NCBI RefSeq assembly: GCF_018991925.1
Contig: NW_024744529.1
Coordinates: 507,501 to 571,500 of the forward strand
Source of the DNA: Homarus americanus
Lineage: Eukaryota > Arthropoda > Malacostraca > Decapoda > Nephropidae
DNA: 64,000 nt
Reading direction: 5' to 3'
In this document: piece by piece, positions 1 to 11,984 of the stretch
How the letters are laid out: every line of letters starts with the position of its first letter
Numbering within the stretch: the stretch's first letter is position 1
Notes under the pieces: generated by a model
The model's database searches: none
What the model saw: only the letters and a program-made list of their open reading frames with translations
Told to the model about the DNA's origin: nothing
Position numbers and translations under genes: made by a program

Positions 1-44
1 TGATACAACTGAGAGAACCTGGCACGACACCAGGACGTCCACGA

Positions 45-190
45 GATGCTAGAGGCCACAAGAGGTAAGAGGCCGCTAGTGGAGGTCTCATGAGGCAGGA
101 GGCAGCCAATGGAGGCTGCAAGAGGCCGCCAGTGGAAATCACAAGGGGTAGGAGGCCGCCAGTGGAGGCCACAGGAGGCCGCCAGTCCCC
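45..190. repeat. Degenerate GGCCGCCAGTGGAGG repeat
   Basis: About four diverged copies of a motif around AGGAGGCCGCCAGTGGAGGC, spaced 30-40 bp. There is no coding signal. The following 190-320 holds nothing recognisable. Confidence 0.6.
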
Positions 191-339
191 CGCCAGGCTG
201 CCTCACTTTACCGTGGTGGCGGGAGTTTAATTCATAAATTGGGTGTCGTCAATTGACACTGGGTGCGCGGCCACCCCCGAATACCAATGTCCGACCCCAG
301 CTTTTATTTGCATTCATTAGCAGACTACTGGAGCCACGG

Positions 340-1320
340 ACCGTCACAGCCACCGCCAGCCACACCACCGCCAGCCACACCACCACACCACCGCCAGCCA
401 CACCGCCAGCCACACCACCACACCACCGCCAGCCACACCACCACACCACCGCCCAACCACACCACCACCATCAGCACCACCACCAACCACACCACCACCA
501 TCAGCACCACTACCATCCGCACCAGCACCAACCACACCATCACCAACCACACCATCACCAACCACACCACCGCCAGCCACCACACCACCGCCAGCCACAC
601 CACCACCAACCACCGCCAGCCGCACCACCACAGCCACACCACCACACCACCAGCCACCACCCACACCACCGCCAGCCACACCACCACACCACCGCCAGCC
701 ACACCACCACACCACCGCCAGCCACACCACCACACCACCGCCAGCCACACCACCACCAACCACACCACCACCAACCACACCACCACCATCCGCACCACCA
801 CCAACCACACCCACCGCCAGCCACCCCACCACACCACCGCCAGCCACACCACCACACCACCGCCAGCCACACCACCACCATCCGCACCACCACCAACCAC
901 ACCACCACCATCAGCACCACCACCATCCGCACCAGCACCAACCACACCATCTCCAACCACACCACCATCCGCACCACCACCAACCACACCACCACACCAC
1001 CGCTGGCCACACCACCACACCACCGCTGCCACACCACCACACCACCGCCAGCCACATCACCATATCCGCATTGCCACCAACAGCCAAACTACTGTCAACC
1101 ACACTACCACCACCACCAACCACACCACCGCTGCCACCTCAACCACCACCATTCACACTATGGCCACCAGACACATTACCGCTACCATCCACACCATCAC
1201 CACTGCCATTAACCACACCATCACCACCAGCCACATCACCGCTACCATCCACACCATCACCACCAGCCACATTACCGCTACCACCACCACCACCACAATC
1301 TCACATCCACATCGCATACA
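340..1320. repeat. CAC/CCA-rich tandem array
   Basis: Units built from CACCACACCACCGCCAGC vary between about 20 and 26 bp and fade into CACCAT-type triplets after 1060. Stops are nearly absent on both strands, so several overlapping His/Pro/Thr-rich or Gly/Val/Trp-rich frames stay open. These are compositional artefacts, not genes. Confidence 0.9.
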
Positions 1321-1334
1321 ATAGAACCATTAAT

Positions 1335-1850
1335 GTTAAACTCAACCACACTACCACACCACACCCGAACACCACCACACTATAATACCACCACACTACC
1401 ACACCACACCCGAACACCACCACACTATAATACCACCACACTAACACCACACCCGAACACCACCACACTATAATACCACCACACTACCACACTACACCCG
1501 AACACACCACACTATACCACCACACTACCACACTACACCCGAACACCACCACACTATAATACCACCACACTATAATACCACCACACTACCATACCACCAC
1601 ACTACTATACCACCACACCACATCACACCCGAACACCACCACACTATAATACCACCACACTACCATACCACCACACTACTATACCACCACACCACACCCG
1701 AACACCACACTATAATACCACCACACTACCAAACCACCACACTACCACACCACGCCACCACACAACACCAGAGACCACACGACACTACACCACCACACTA
1801 TCACACCAGCACACCACACACCACACCTCACCACCACGCACCACCACACA
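1335..1850. repeat. ~45-bp minisatellite (CCCGAACACCACCACACTAT)
   Basis: CCCGAAC recurs at 1364, 1409, 1452 and 1498 (spacings 45, 43, 46) and onward. Between copies lie CCACACTACCACACCA blocks of variable number. It blurs into CCACAC repeats toward 1850. Confidence 0.85.
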
Positions 1851-1859
1851 CAACAGCAG

Positions 1860-2490
1860 GGTTGTATATCAATAATGACACGTTACCTTATACGTCAAGT
1901 TGTCATTTCCCCTCCACAATACGACGCTCACCGTGGACATCCTTACCACTATTCTCAAAGCTTCGTACCTCATAATATTTCCCTCATATAAAGACCAATA
2001 CAATAACACACACATATCCACTACACTTTTGACGCCATTTTACCCATCATGTGTATCTTAATCGCAGGTAAATGTTGAACCAGGTAAAGTGTATTGTCAG
2101 GTGAACAGGTCAGAGTAAGGCGATATATACTGCACGAAGTTTAGAGAATCACAGAGCTCGACACTTACACTAATTTGAGGGTGTTTTATCTCTCTGTCTC
2201 TCGTGTTGGTGTTTTAATGTGTATGTCCGGGACTCATTCATTACTCCTGTGTGGCACCGCCTTGTGTGTTTTTCTGTCAGTCTCTCTGCCCGACTGTCTG
2301 TCTATCAGTCTACCAGTCAGTCGGTATGTCTGTCAGTCTGATTCGCTTAGACGTTGTTGTAGACATTTTTTATATTTGTTTGTTTGTTTGTTTGTTTGTG
2401 CCTCCGAAAGTTAATGGTTGACTGTGCTGGTTTATCTGGTTGTATGTATGTATGTATGTATGTATGTATGTATGTTTCAAGAACAAACAC
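1860..2490. other. Low-copy spacer with short simple repeats
   Basis: No gene seen. It holds a (TTTG)n run near 2378-2399, TCTGTCAG-type repeats at 2270-2335, and (GTAT)n at about 2442-2474. Confidence 0.6.
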
Positions 2491-2494
2491 ACCA

Positions 2495-3360
2495 CTTCAT
2501 GTGGTGGTGTCAGTCTTTACTTCATTTGGCGGTGTCAGCCATTACTTCATGTGGTGATGTCAGCCATTACTTCATGTGGCGGTGTCAGCCATTTCTTCAC
2601 GTGGCGGCGTCAGTTTTTACCTCATGTGGCGGTGTTAGCCCTTGCTTCATGTGGTGATGTCAGCCATTACTTCATGTGGTGGTGTCAGCCATTACTTCAT
2701 GTGGCGGTGTCAGCCATTACTTCATGTGGTGATGTCAGCCATTACTTCATGTGGCGGTGTCAGCCATTACTTCATGTGGCGGTGTCAGCCATTACTTCAT
2801 GTGGTGATGTCAGCCATTACTTCATGTGGCTGTGTCAGCCATTTCTTCACGTGGTGGTGTCAGTGTTTACCTCATGTGGCGGTGTCAGCCCTTACTTCAT
2901 GTGGTGATGTCAGCCATTACTTCATGTGGTGGTGTCAGCCATTACTTCATGTGGTGGTGTCCCTTACTTCATTCATTGTTGCAGGTGGCGGTGTCAGTCT
3001 TTACTTCATATGGCGGTGTCAGTCTTTACTTCATGTGGTGATGTCATTCCTTACTTCACGTTGTGGTGATGTCAGCCCTTACTTCACGGTGTGGTGGTGT
3101 CAGCCCTTATTTCACGTTGTGGTGGTGTCAGACCTTACTTCATGTTGTGGTGGTGTCACCTCTTACTTCACGTTGTGGTGGTGTCAGCTCTTACTTCATG
3201 TTGTGGCTGGTGTCAGCTCTTACTTCATGTTGTGGTGGTGTCAGCCCTTACTTCATGTTGTGGTGGTGTCAGCCCTTACTCCCTACCATGGTAATGTCAG
3301 CCCTCACTCCTGACCGTGGTGGTGTCAGCCCTCACTCTTCACCGTGGTGGTGTCAGCCCG
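2495..3360. repeat. 25-bp minisatellite drifting to 27-28 bp
   Basis: The core is TTACTTCATGTGG(T/C)G(A/G)TGTC. Units are 25 bp to about 2970. After 3050 they lengthen to about 27-28 bp by adding TTG (TTCATGTTGTGGTGGTGTC), then become CTCAC-type copies. The unit has no stop in any forward frame, and 25 is not a multiple of 3, so all three frames stay open and give a 25-residue peptide period. The long frames here are not genes. Confidence 0.95.
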
Positions 3361-3724
3361 CAGCCTCTGGCCACACCGTACTAACAACATCCTCAAAGTT
3401 TAAATCTTGTGTTTTGCAAGAACTAACAAACTTGATGGAGAACTTAATTAAAATACATAAAAAGTTGCACCCAGGCTCCGATATCATCCCTAGTCATCCC
3501 GTGTTTCTGGCCGTTCAGTCGTCGGAGATGAACGGCGGATTTTCGCTTCACGGACCCTGGCAGCTCCGGCCTTGATATCCTGACACAATTAAACTACGGG
3601 AAAAAAAAGAAAAAGATAAAAAAAGATAAATAAATCGCTCGTGAGACAAAAACAACATGTAAGTTGCTCTTGCACGGCTTTGACCTTGCCTAGGGCGGAG
3701 CACTGACTGGCTTCATAAAGTAAC
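3361..3724. other. Low-copy spacer with A-rich tract and short hairpin
   Basis: An 8-bp inverted repeat GCCGTTCA/TGAACGGC at 3510-3517 and 3529-3536 encloses an 11-nt loop. A purine-rich A tract lies at 3599-3632. No gene recognised. Confidence 0.5.
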
Positions 3725-5060
3725 CCCGAGTAACACGCTCGCTCCCTGGCCTCATGCAGCTGGGAAGGTGCCCCGTTGTGAGCGTATTACAAACGTCCTT
3801 TATGCTCGCTCCCGGGTCCTACACAGCTGAAATGGGACCCCGTTGTAAGCATATACCTAACAATTTACTTCATGCTTGCACCTTGGCTGGTCCCATGCAG
3901 CTGAAATGAGGTTTCGGTGTGGGTATCCTTTACGCTCACTCCTAGGTCCTACATGGGTAAAATGGGGCCCCAATATAACCGTCCCGCCAGTATCTTCTTC
4001 GTACACACTGCCTGCACTTGACAGAGAACTCTGGTATCAGGGTATTACCAGTACACTCTATGCTCCATCCCTGGCCCAACTAGCCTAAGATGGGTGTGAA
4101 TGTACCACCAGCATAACCCCATGCTCGCTCTCGGGCCCTACAGATGGTGGGGTGGAGCCACTGAATATTCGTACTACCAGCATCTATCACACTCTCCCTT
4201 TGCCTCACACAGATGGAGTTAAACATTGATGTTATGAACTCTATGTCATCCTTGGCCTCAACATTATTGGGATGGGGCCCTGATGTCAGCATATTACAAG
4301 CATTCTTTTTCATGCTTGCTACAGGGCTTCGTACACCTGGGATGTGCCACGATGTAAGCATATTAATAACATCCTTCATGCTCACTCCTTGGTTCCATAT
4401 AAGTGGGATACGGCCACGAATGGAGCATATTACCTGCTTCCTATAAATTACTTATCCCCTCACGGTTGGGAAGGGGCCCCAGTATAAGCATATTACCAAC
4501 ATAGTTATCTATGCTCGCTCCCGGGCCCCAAACAGACGACATGGTGCCCTGGTGTAGGCATACTACCAGTACTCCTCATGCTCGTTCCTCCGGCTTCACA
4601 GCTGAAACCACTAACTTTCCTTCTGTCATATTCGTTTCCTGGTTATCACAGAGGGGCTGGGCTCTGGTGTAAGTTTATTATCCACCACCTCCTCCTCTCA
4701 CTGCCACCAGCGCCATGCGCATGATGGACGGAAACCCGGTGTAAGCTTAAATCAGTCAATCTGATCACGCTCGCTCAGTGGCTCCACGCTGCAGATACAA
4801 GACCAAGAACTAAGCGTACTGCATGTCCACTCCCTGACCCCACGCGGGAGGGAAGAAGCACTGTGCAGGTATTTTAAAAGCATTCCTACCATGCTCGCTG
4901 AGAGGTCTAGCATACGATAGCAGGGGCCCCTGTGTGAGCATAACAACAAGCCACCACACGCACGGTCAGTAGCTCTGGACAGAATGTGAACTGACACTAC
5001 TATCAGCATAGTACAACATTCCCCATCACGCTCGATCACTGGACGCTGGGAAAGTTTATG
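3725..5060. repeat. Ancient degenerate ~60-75-bp tandem array
   Basis: The phrases ATGCTCGCTCCCGGGCCC, CAGCTGAAATGGG, GCCCCGGTGTAAGCATATTA and ACCAGCA recur in this order about every 60-75 bp, for roughly 18-20 diverged copies. The best copies are at 3738, 3806, 4118, 4511 and 4578. Divergence is far higher than in the other arrays of the window. Frames across it are broken. Confidence 0.75.
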
Positions 5061-5860
5061 AGGCTCTCAACAAATGTATACAACATTTTGTACCGCCCTC
5101 GTTAAGGCAGCCCTCTGGAATCCACTGTACCCTGGTGCAAGCATATTACAACCAAACAAGCTCGATAAGGGGTCACAGGAAAAGAATTCTATATATAAAT
5201 GTATAACTATTCATAATACTTACTTAATGGCTTCAGGTCAGTATATAGTGACCATAACAAGAAGTGAGACACTGATACAAGCAATTTACACCTAAATGCA
5301 TCAAAAAGCTCAGTAAATGAGACCACACAATGAGCATAACATAATAGCTGCTGTATGGATGGGTGCCCCCTAAAAAGCATTACACACCTAAATATACCAT
5401 ACGCTCAATGACCCGCGTAAGCAGACGGGGCCACGTCACAAGCATAAAACAATGGCTGCCGTGTCTCCAGCCACTACACAGGTCATACATTGTTCATGAA
5501 CTTGTTCTCCCAGTCCTGGCCAGAGGTGCCGCCATCCCCCTCAGACAAGCTCTCCAACAAAACGCTAATGATCGCCCACCGGGACACGGGATTGTGAACC
5601 AGAGAGACTTAGCTTCTCTCAAGTGATAAATCTGCATTATATGAATACTGTTCTCGTACACACGCACACACACACACACACACACATGTATACATCCCCT
5701 TGTTAATAATGTCGTCGTAACTCACCACCGGTCATGGAGCTCCACCATTACTGAGACGATATAGGTACAGTGCCTCTTACATCGGTACACTGCAACCTGA
5801 ACTAACCTTACTAATATGGCCACCTGGACACACACCACATGTTGACGCTCATCCTTAATG
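5061..5860. other. Low-copy region, (CA)n at about 5661-5686
   Basis: AGCATA-containing remnants of the preceding array persist to about 5450. The rest shows no gene. An 87-codon frame at 5363-5626 has no recognisable domain. Confidence 0.5.
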
Positions 5861-5884
5861 ATCGGAAGACCAGAATAATCCGTG

Positions 5885-6290
5885 TGGTAAACATTTGTGG
5901 GGTTATAGTAAACTTTTGTGTGGTTATTATAAACATTTACGGGGTTATAAACATTTGTGAGGTTTTAAACATTTGTGGGGTTATGAAAGTAATTTTCAAT
6001 AAGTTCTTAGGCGTACGATGTTCAGTGTTAATGTTGCTCGTGATGTTTGTTGTCTCTGGCTGATGAAGTGTTATTTTAAGCATTGATGAATAAGGAATGT
6101 TAAAAGTTATAATGAATGTTTTTCCGTCATTTTTAGCGTTGATGTTTACTGTTAGAACAATGGCCGATGATTATTGGTCGTGTTAACTTAAACAAGGGAC
6201 GGTCAAGAGACTAATGTTTAACAGGTGTGTTAACTTAAACATGGTAGGGTCAATGGCCAATGTTTAATGGGTGTGTAATGGTCGTTGGTC
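5885..6290. repeat. Short degenerate repeats (AAACATTTGTGGGGTTAT; 48-bp pair)
   Basis: About five copies of an 18-30-bp unit AAACATTTGTGGGGTTAT lie at 5889-5985. Around 6181-6275 two copies of a 48-bp unit begin GTGTTAACTTAAACA. No gene is seen. Confidence 0.65.
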
Positions 6291-6354
6291 GTCGGTAAAC
6301 ATTAAGATGAGGAACATTAGAGCGCGCCTCTTGTTGAAGTGCCTTGATGCTTAT

Positions 6355-7085
6355 CTGTCAGGGGAGGCGTGGGGGCGTGGAGGCGTGGGAGGGTGTGGGA
6401 GTGAGGGGTGGGATGGTGTGGGAATGAGGCGTGAGAAGGTGTAATGAGGCGTGGACGGTGTGGGAGAGGGGTGGGATGGTGTGGGAGGGAGAGGGGACGG
6501 TGGGGAGTGAGGGGTGGGATGGTGTGGGAGGAGGGTGGGTGGTGGTGGGGAGGGATGGTGGGTGGGTGGGGAGGTGAGACGGTGTAATGAGGGTGGATGG
6601 TGTGGGAGTGAGGGGTGGGACGGTGTAGTGAGGGGGATGGTGTGGAGGGAGGGTGGGTGCAGGGGTGGGGGTGGGGGTGTGGGGAGGAGGGGTGGGATGG
6701 GGGAGGGGAGGGGGTGTGGTGTGGGTGGGAGGGGGTGGGGGTGGTGGGGTGGGGAGGGAGGGGTGGGATGGGATGGGAGGTGGAGGCGTGAGACGGTGGG
6801 AGGAGGTGTGGGATGGTATGGGGAGGAGAGGTGAGACGGTGGGACAGTGGGGAGTGAGGGGTGGGATGGTGGGGAGTAAGGGGTGGGGGAAGTGTGGGGA
6901 GTGAGGGATATGTAGGTGTGGGGCAGGAGTAAAATGCGAGGTTTAGGGGGAGGGAGGAGAGGGGAGGGGAGGAGAAGGAAGGAGGGGAGGAGAAGGAAGG
7001 AGGGGAGGAGAAGGAAGGGGAGGGAGGAGGAGAAGGAAGGGGAGGGAGGGGAGGAGGGAGGAGGGGAAGGAAGGAGGGAGGGACT
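6355..7085. repeat. G-rich minisatellite and GGA tract
   Basis: The first part is GGTGTGGGAGTGAGGGGTGGGA, about 22-27 bp per unit. From about 6950 it becomes AGGAAGGAGGGGAGGAGA. Purines plus T dominate the plus strand and many runs of three to five G occur. Long Gly/Arg-rich (+) and Pro/Ser/His-rich (-) frames are by-products. Confidence 0.9.
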
Positions 7086-7127
7086 TGTATGGCAAAGAAG
7101 AAACAGGAATTTATCATCACTGCCAAG

Positions 7128-7170
7128 GTGTATGTATGTATGTATGTATGTATGTATGTATGTATGTATG
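7128..7170. repeat. (GTAT)n microsatellite
   Basis: An uninterrupted run of GTAT units, about ten copies. Confidence 0.95.
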
Positions 7171-7387
7171 TAGGCTCCATAAACTCATGTCTATGTATAT
7201 ATGTATAACAATTACTGGTATTAACCACAACGATATACACATAGATATCTTACGCACTGACGCATGGACATAGTGACGCATCTCTTTGTATATATTGAAG
7301 CAGACAAAGGTGACCCTAATGGAGGTATAATCATCACTGTTCTCTCTATTTTAGATATTACCAGTAAAACAGACATGTTGCCATCTG

Positions 7388-7390
<3 letters not shown>

Positions 7391-7428
<38 letters not shown>
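7391..7428. repeat. (TG)n microsatellite
   Basis: About 19 uninterrupted TG dinucleotides. Confidence 0.95.
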
Positions 7429-7430
<2 letters not shown>

Positions 7431-7489
7431 ATACTAAGGATTATTGCCTCATTACTCATTGAAATCTCCAAGACGTACGTAGCATCGTC

Positions 7490-7490
7490 G

Positions 7491-7559
<69 letters not shown>
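7490..7559. repeat. (TTA)n microsatellite
   Basis: About 23 TTA units. The minus strand reads as poly-Asn, which is not a gene. Confidence 0.95.
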
Positions 7560-7560
<1 letters not shown>

Positions 7561-7689
7561 CTTAGGCGGAGGAGTAGAAAAGATGGAAGGGAGATAAAGT
7601 TGGTTGGAATAAAGGAGGAATTGGAGAAGGAAATATGTAGTAGAAGAGGAAGAGGAAAGGAATGGATGGAAGAAATGACGACCACACCA

Positions 7690-7925
7690 TAATTACCACA
7701 CCATAGCTACCACACCATGACCACCACACCATGACCACCACACCATGATCACCACGCCATGATCACCACGCCATGATCACCACATCATGATAACCACACC
7801 ATGACAACCACACCATGACCACTACACCATGACCACTACACCATGACCACCACACCATAACTACCAGACCATGACTCCTACACCATGATCACTACACCAT
7901 AACTACCACACATGACTACCACATA
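7690..7925. repeat. 14-bp minisatellite ACCACACCATGACC
   Basis: About 16 copies of ACCACACCATGACC with scattered substitutions (ATAACT, GCCATGATC). Confidence 0.9.
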
Positions 7926-9203
7926 AAGTAAATCAGACCACCACCTCCAACCCTCCCTCCCTCCCTCCCTCCCCCCCTTCCCTCCCACCCCACCACCCCT
8001 TAATATTCGACTTCCTCCAAATCACCTCAGATCTTGAATAAATTAAGAGGTAACAAGAGAAGAGAAGAGAAGAGAAGAGAGAATCTGTATTAAATGTGAT
8101 TATAATTATTATTGGAGGTGAGTATCATGTTATTCTAGAGTGTAATAGACAAGATATCAAGGAAAAGAGATGCAAATATATAACAAGATTTTATAGTAGT
8201 CATCCAATTCGTTTGAAATTGTTTACGTTAATGCTATAGACTAATTTAATAACCTAACCTAACCTAACGAGATAGTTTACACCAACGTATAGAAGGAATT
8301 TCACTACACTTCATCAAATCTTGGTTAAAATTATTAAAGTGTTTAAATGATATGTGATTGTTGTGATGATCCAAATAAATATGTCTGTCTGTCTGTCTGT
8401 CTGTCCTAACTATCGTCTCCCTTCTCCAACACCCTCTCCTCACTCCAACTCCCCCTCTCCTCTACACCCTCTCCTCACTCCAACTCCCCCTCTCCTCTAC
8501 ACACCCCCCTATACCTCCGTTCTCCTCCGACAAATCCACTAGCATCAAACTCTACCACCCTCCTCTCTCCCCTTCCGTATCAAACAAGCCCATCACAGCC
8601 GTCCACATTACCAAACCAGGCCGCCGCCCCCACCTAACGAAACAACAACATCCATCCCTCCCTCACATATACGTAATCATAATGACTCCGCCAGCCATAT
8701 ATTCCAGCTGCCGCCCAACGCTCAACACATACCAAAAATTCCATGTTTCTCTTGGTTAAGAATTTCCGTCGGTGGGTTGGAAGTTTTGAAGGAGAAGTCT
8801 ATTATTATGACTACCACGAGGATGCCTGGCTGTTGGCCCCAGATGGTGGTAGTGGTGCGTAGGGAGGGAAGAGGGGGAGGGAGGGAAGGAGGGAGGGAGG
8901 GAGGGAGGCCAAGGCAAGGACCGCTACCCCTGGAAATGTCTTAGGCCTCACCTATACATCCCAGCCAACAGTTAGAGACGCGGAATCGGTCATCGTGAAT
9001 GTACTGTTTGTTATGGACACAGAGACGAGACACCCACACAACGTATAACCAAAACAGCTTCGGTGGGATCCCAGGACATAGGAAAAGATAAACAACCAAG
9101 ATAAATAACAAACTAACAGACTCATTGATGAAATAATGTTTGCAGACGTTTAGTGGGCAGTAAAAATAATGACGTGAGATTATGGATGTACATCGGAGAA
9201 GAC

Positions 9204-9234
<31 letters not shown>

Positions 9235-9329
9235 CAAGAACGGGTACAGCTACAGTCATGAACTCTGTTACATGATTGAAGATGGTTAGAGTCTTTTAAA
9301 AATTACACAAATGATTCACACAGAACTCA
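7926..9329. other. Low-copy DNA with simple repeats
   Basis: Contains (CCCT)n near 7955-7972, (AAGAG)n near 8058-8080, three AACCT units near 8250-8268, (CTGT)n at about 8383-8405, a 37-bp duplicate of CTCCTCACTCCAACTCCCCC near 8427-8500, (GGGA)n near 8869-8908 and (GAT)n at 9204-9232. No gene recognised. Confidence 0.7.
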
Positions 9330-9354
9330 ACTACTACTACTACTACTATTACTA

Positions 9355-9558
9355 CTTTGCTGTCATTCGTGATCGAGTATGACGATCATCCAGCTATGAT
9401 ACAATGATATCAGTTATTAAGGATGTCACCTTCGTTGGTGAGCTCTGGGGTGACTCGAGAACGCCTTTCCGGCGTTGGCGCTTGTCTGCCTCGTTATGCA
9501 GTCGGGCTAACTCGAAAGTATTGGCACCTTCTGGTGTGGTGCTCCTCCAAGCGTTACG
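9355..9558 (-). mobile_element. Decayed LINE 3' end, copy 1
   Basis: Closely matches the 3' part of the LINE fragment at 11985-12540 in the same orientation. The sense 3' end is GACAGCAAAG followed by (TAG)n at 9330-9354. Relative to copy 2 it has lost about 105 bp, which removes the zinc-finger part. The match stops at GCGTTACG, about 9558. Only a relic of the C-terminal RT-ORF region remains. Confidence 0.85.
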
Positions 9559-9968
9559 TCAAGGGTACAGGTAGCCCCCCCCCCTCCCCACACATAAGCA
9601 CAAGAGGTCACGTGCGCGGAGTTTTACGACCAACTTATAGAAGGAAGTTACAATTGAGTTACAAGAAAAGTTACGAGTGAATTACAACCCAAGTTACGAC
9701 TGAGGTGAGTGTTAGTATCACAGTATAATCTGAGAGTCACTTCTACACTGAGGTCTAGCTGAGAGTGAGTCCTGAAGCTTGACTAACTAGTGTTGGCCAT
9801 ACTGAGGAGGCGGTCCCTGGAGAGTCCGCTACTGGGTGTACTGAAGATGATGACATGTTCTTAAATATGTGGTGGTGGTGGTGGTTGAGGTAGAGACCAA
9901 CTTAGAATAAACACTATAAGAGTCAACCTATAAACACGGCGTTAATGACCAAAGGAAACATAAATATG
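9559..9968. other. Low-copy spacer
   Basis: Contains a run GTTACAATTGAGTTACAAG-like at 9646-9700 (a short GTTACxA repeat) and (GGT)n at 9871-9884. No gene seen. Confidence 0.5.
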
Positions 9969-9972
9969 AATA

Positions 9973-10240
9973 ACGAACACAAGTGTACCATAAGTGTACC
10001 ACAACACAAGTGTACCACAACACACGTGTACCACAACACAAGTGTACCACAACACACGTGTACCACAACACAAGTAAACCACAACACAAGTGTACCACAA
10101 CACAAGTAAACCACAACACAAGTGTACCACAACACAAGTGTACAACAACACAAGTGTACCACAACACAAGTGTACCACAACACAAGTGTACCACAACACA
10201 AGTGTACCACAACACAAGTGTACCATAAGTGTACCACGAC
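9973..10240. repeat. 16-bp minisatellite CAAGTGTACCACAACA
   Basis: About 16 copies, nearly perfect, with variants CACGTGTACC and CAAGTAAACC. All six frames stay largely open, with Cys/Val/Leu (-) or Thr/Gln/His (+) repeats. Not coding. Confidence 0.95.
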
Positions 10241-10379
10241 ACAAGTGGAGGACGTCATGAGACAGGTGAGGACAGCAACACTCGGGGCGTGACTCGTGAC
10301 CTTGACAGTGACGTCAACCAGGTTATTATGTGTGTGTGTCTGGTCATGACTCCCTGCTGTCCCACCACGCTAACACCGC

Positions 10380-10622
10380 CAGCGCCGGTGATCAACAGCG
10401 CCTGGCGTTCCCGTCCTCTATCCTGTATTGATACTCTTACAGAAGGTACGAAGAGTGAATTTCTGGAAGTCCAAGTCCATACCATAAAACAACGCCAGCA
10501 CGAACAATCATCAACGCCAGGTTTTTCTTTCCACCTCTGAAATAATACATTCATAAAACTACGCCAGACGAGCGTACGCCCGCTGTCTGTTTTATAGTCG
10601 GAGCCTCATACTGACGCCAGGA
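10380..10622. repeat. Dispersed ACGCCAGACG repeat, locus A
   Basis: Shares CTACGCCAGACGAGCGTACG, CGCCTGGCGTTCCCGT and TTTTATAG-type blocks with 13435-13705 and 62440-62580. It is diverged, about 80 bp per unit, unclassified and non-coding. Confidence 0.55.
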
Positions 10623-10829
10623 TGTGCTGGGATGTGCTTCTTGTGGGCACAATAAGTATAGGACACTCAGAGGCCATAATGATGGGACATTTCCCTGTGG
10701 AGCAGCCCGAGGCCAGGTGGTGGTGGTCAAGGCACGGGGCAGGGCAGCAGGAGGGGGACCGACCCAAACATTCCTGGAGAGAGAGTCGCCACCAACCTCC
10801 ATCAGCTGATTCTTGTTTTTGTCTGGCCC

Positions 10830-11815
10830 TCCCTCTCTCCCTCCCTCCTTCCCTTCCTACCCCCCTCCCTCTATCCATCCCTTCCTACCTCCCTCTCTCC
10901 CTCCTTCCCTTCCTCACTCTCTCCCACCCCCCCCCCTCATATCTGGCCCTCCTTCCCACCCTTCCTCCGATCCCTCATGTCTGGCTCTTCCTCTCCCTCC
11001 ATCTCAAGTTTGGCCTCTCCTACCTCTCACACTTTTTCCTTCCTTCCGCCCTCCTGTCTACCCTTCCTTCCTTCCCCCCTCCTCCTATTTACCCTTCCTT
11101 CCTTCCTCCTTCCATCCTGTCTACCCCTCCTTCCTCCCTCCTATCTACCCTTCCTTCCTCCTTCCATCCTGTCTGCCCTTCCTTCCTCCTTCCATCCTGT
11201 CTACTCCTTCCTTCCTCCTTCCATCCTGTCTACCCTTCCTTCCTCCCTCCTGTCCTCTTCCTTCCTCCCCCACCTGTGTACCCTTCCTTCCTCTTTCCAT
11301 CCTGTCTACCCCTCCTTCCTTCTTCTCCCTCCTGTCCCACTCTTCCTTCCTCCCCCCACCTGTGTACCCTTCCTTCCTCTTTCCATCCTGTCTACCCCTC
11401 CTTCCTTCTTCCTCCCACCCTGTCTGGCCTTCCTCCTTCCTCCCTCCTGTCTACCCTTCCTTCCTTCCCCTCCCTCCTGTTTACCCTTCCTTCCTTCCTC
11501 CTTCCATCCTGTCTACCCTTACTTCCTCCCTCCTGTCTCCCTTCCTCCCATCCTGTCTACCCCTCCTTTCTCCTTTCTCCCTCCTATCTACCCTTCCTTC
11601 CTCCCTCCTGTCACTCTTCCTTCCCTCCCCCACCTGTCTACCCTTCCTTCCTTCCTCCTTCCAGCCTGTCTACACTTCCTTCCTCCCTCCTGTCTACACT
11701 TCCTTCCTCCCCCACCTGTCTACCCTTCCTTCCATCCCCCTTCCAGCCTGTCTACCCCTTCTCCCTCCCTCCTGTCTACCCCCCTTCTTCTTTCCTTCTT
11801 TCCTCCCTCTCCCCA
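10830..11815. repeat. ~1-kb polypyrimidine minisatellite
   Basis: Units of about 25-30 bp carry CTACCCTTCCTTCCTCC and CATCCTGT. It is almost purely C/T on the plus strand. The 289-435-codon Pro/Ser/Leu frames through it arise because the unit lacks stops. Confidence 0.95.
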
Positions 11816-11984
11816 CATGGCCTCCAGTGCCAACACTGTGGCATAGGACCTCGGCTGCTACCTGGTACGTCAGTTATTTTCCATCTGAAGGTTCAAGTAC
11901 TTTATCCTGTCTGCTTTCCTACACAATGACAACCACACACACACACACATACACACACCACTACTATTACTACAACTACTACTA

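Noticed and set aside
253..1324. Long His/Pro/Thr-rich open frames of 319 and 353 codons
   Set aside because: They cover a CAC/CCA tandem array and are open in several frames and on both strands. No start context, splice pattern or domain supports a protein.
2440..3575. Repeat-protein-like frames with HYFMW cycles
   Set aside because: A 25-bp unit without stops produces them in all three frames, and no frame is favoured.
7490..7559. Poly-asparagine protein segment
   Set aside because: It is a (TTA)n microsatellite in a frame without any supporting coding signal.
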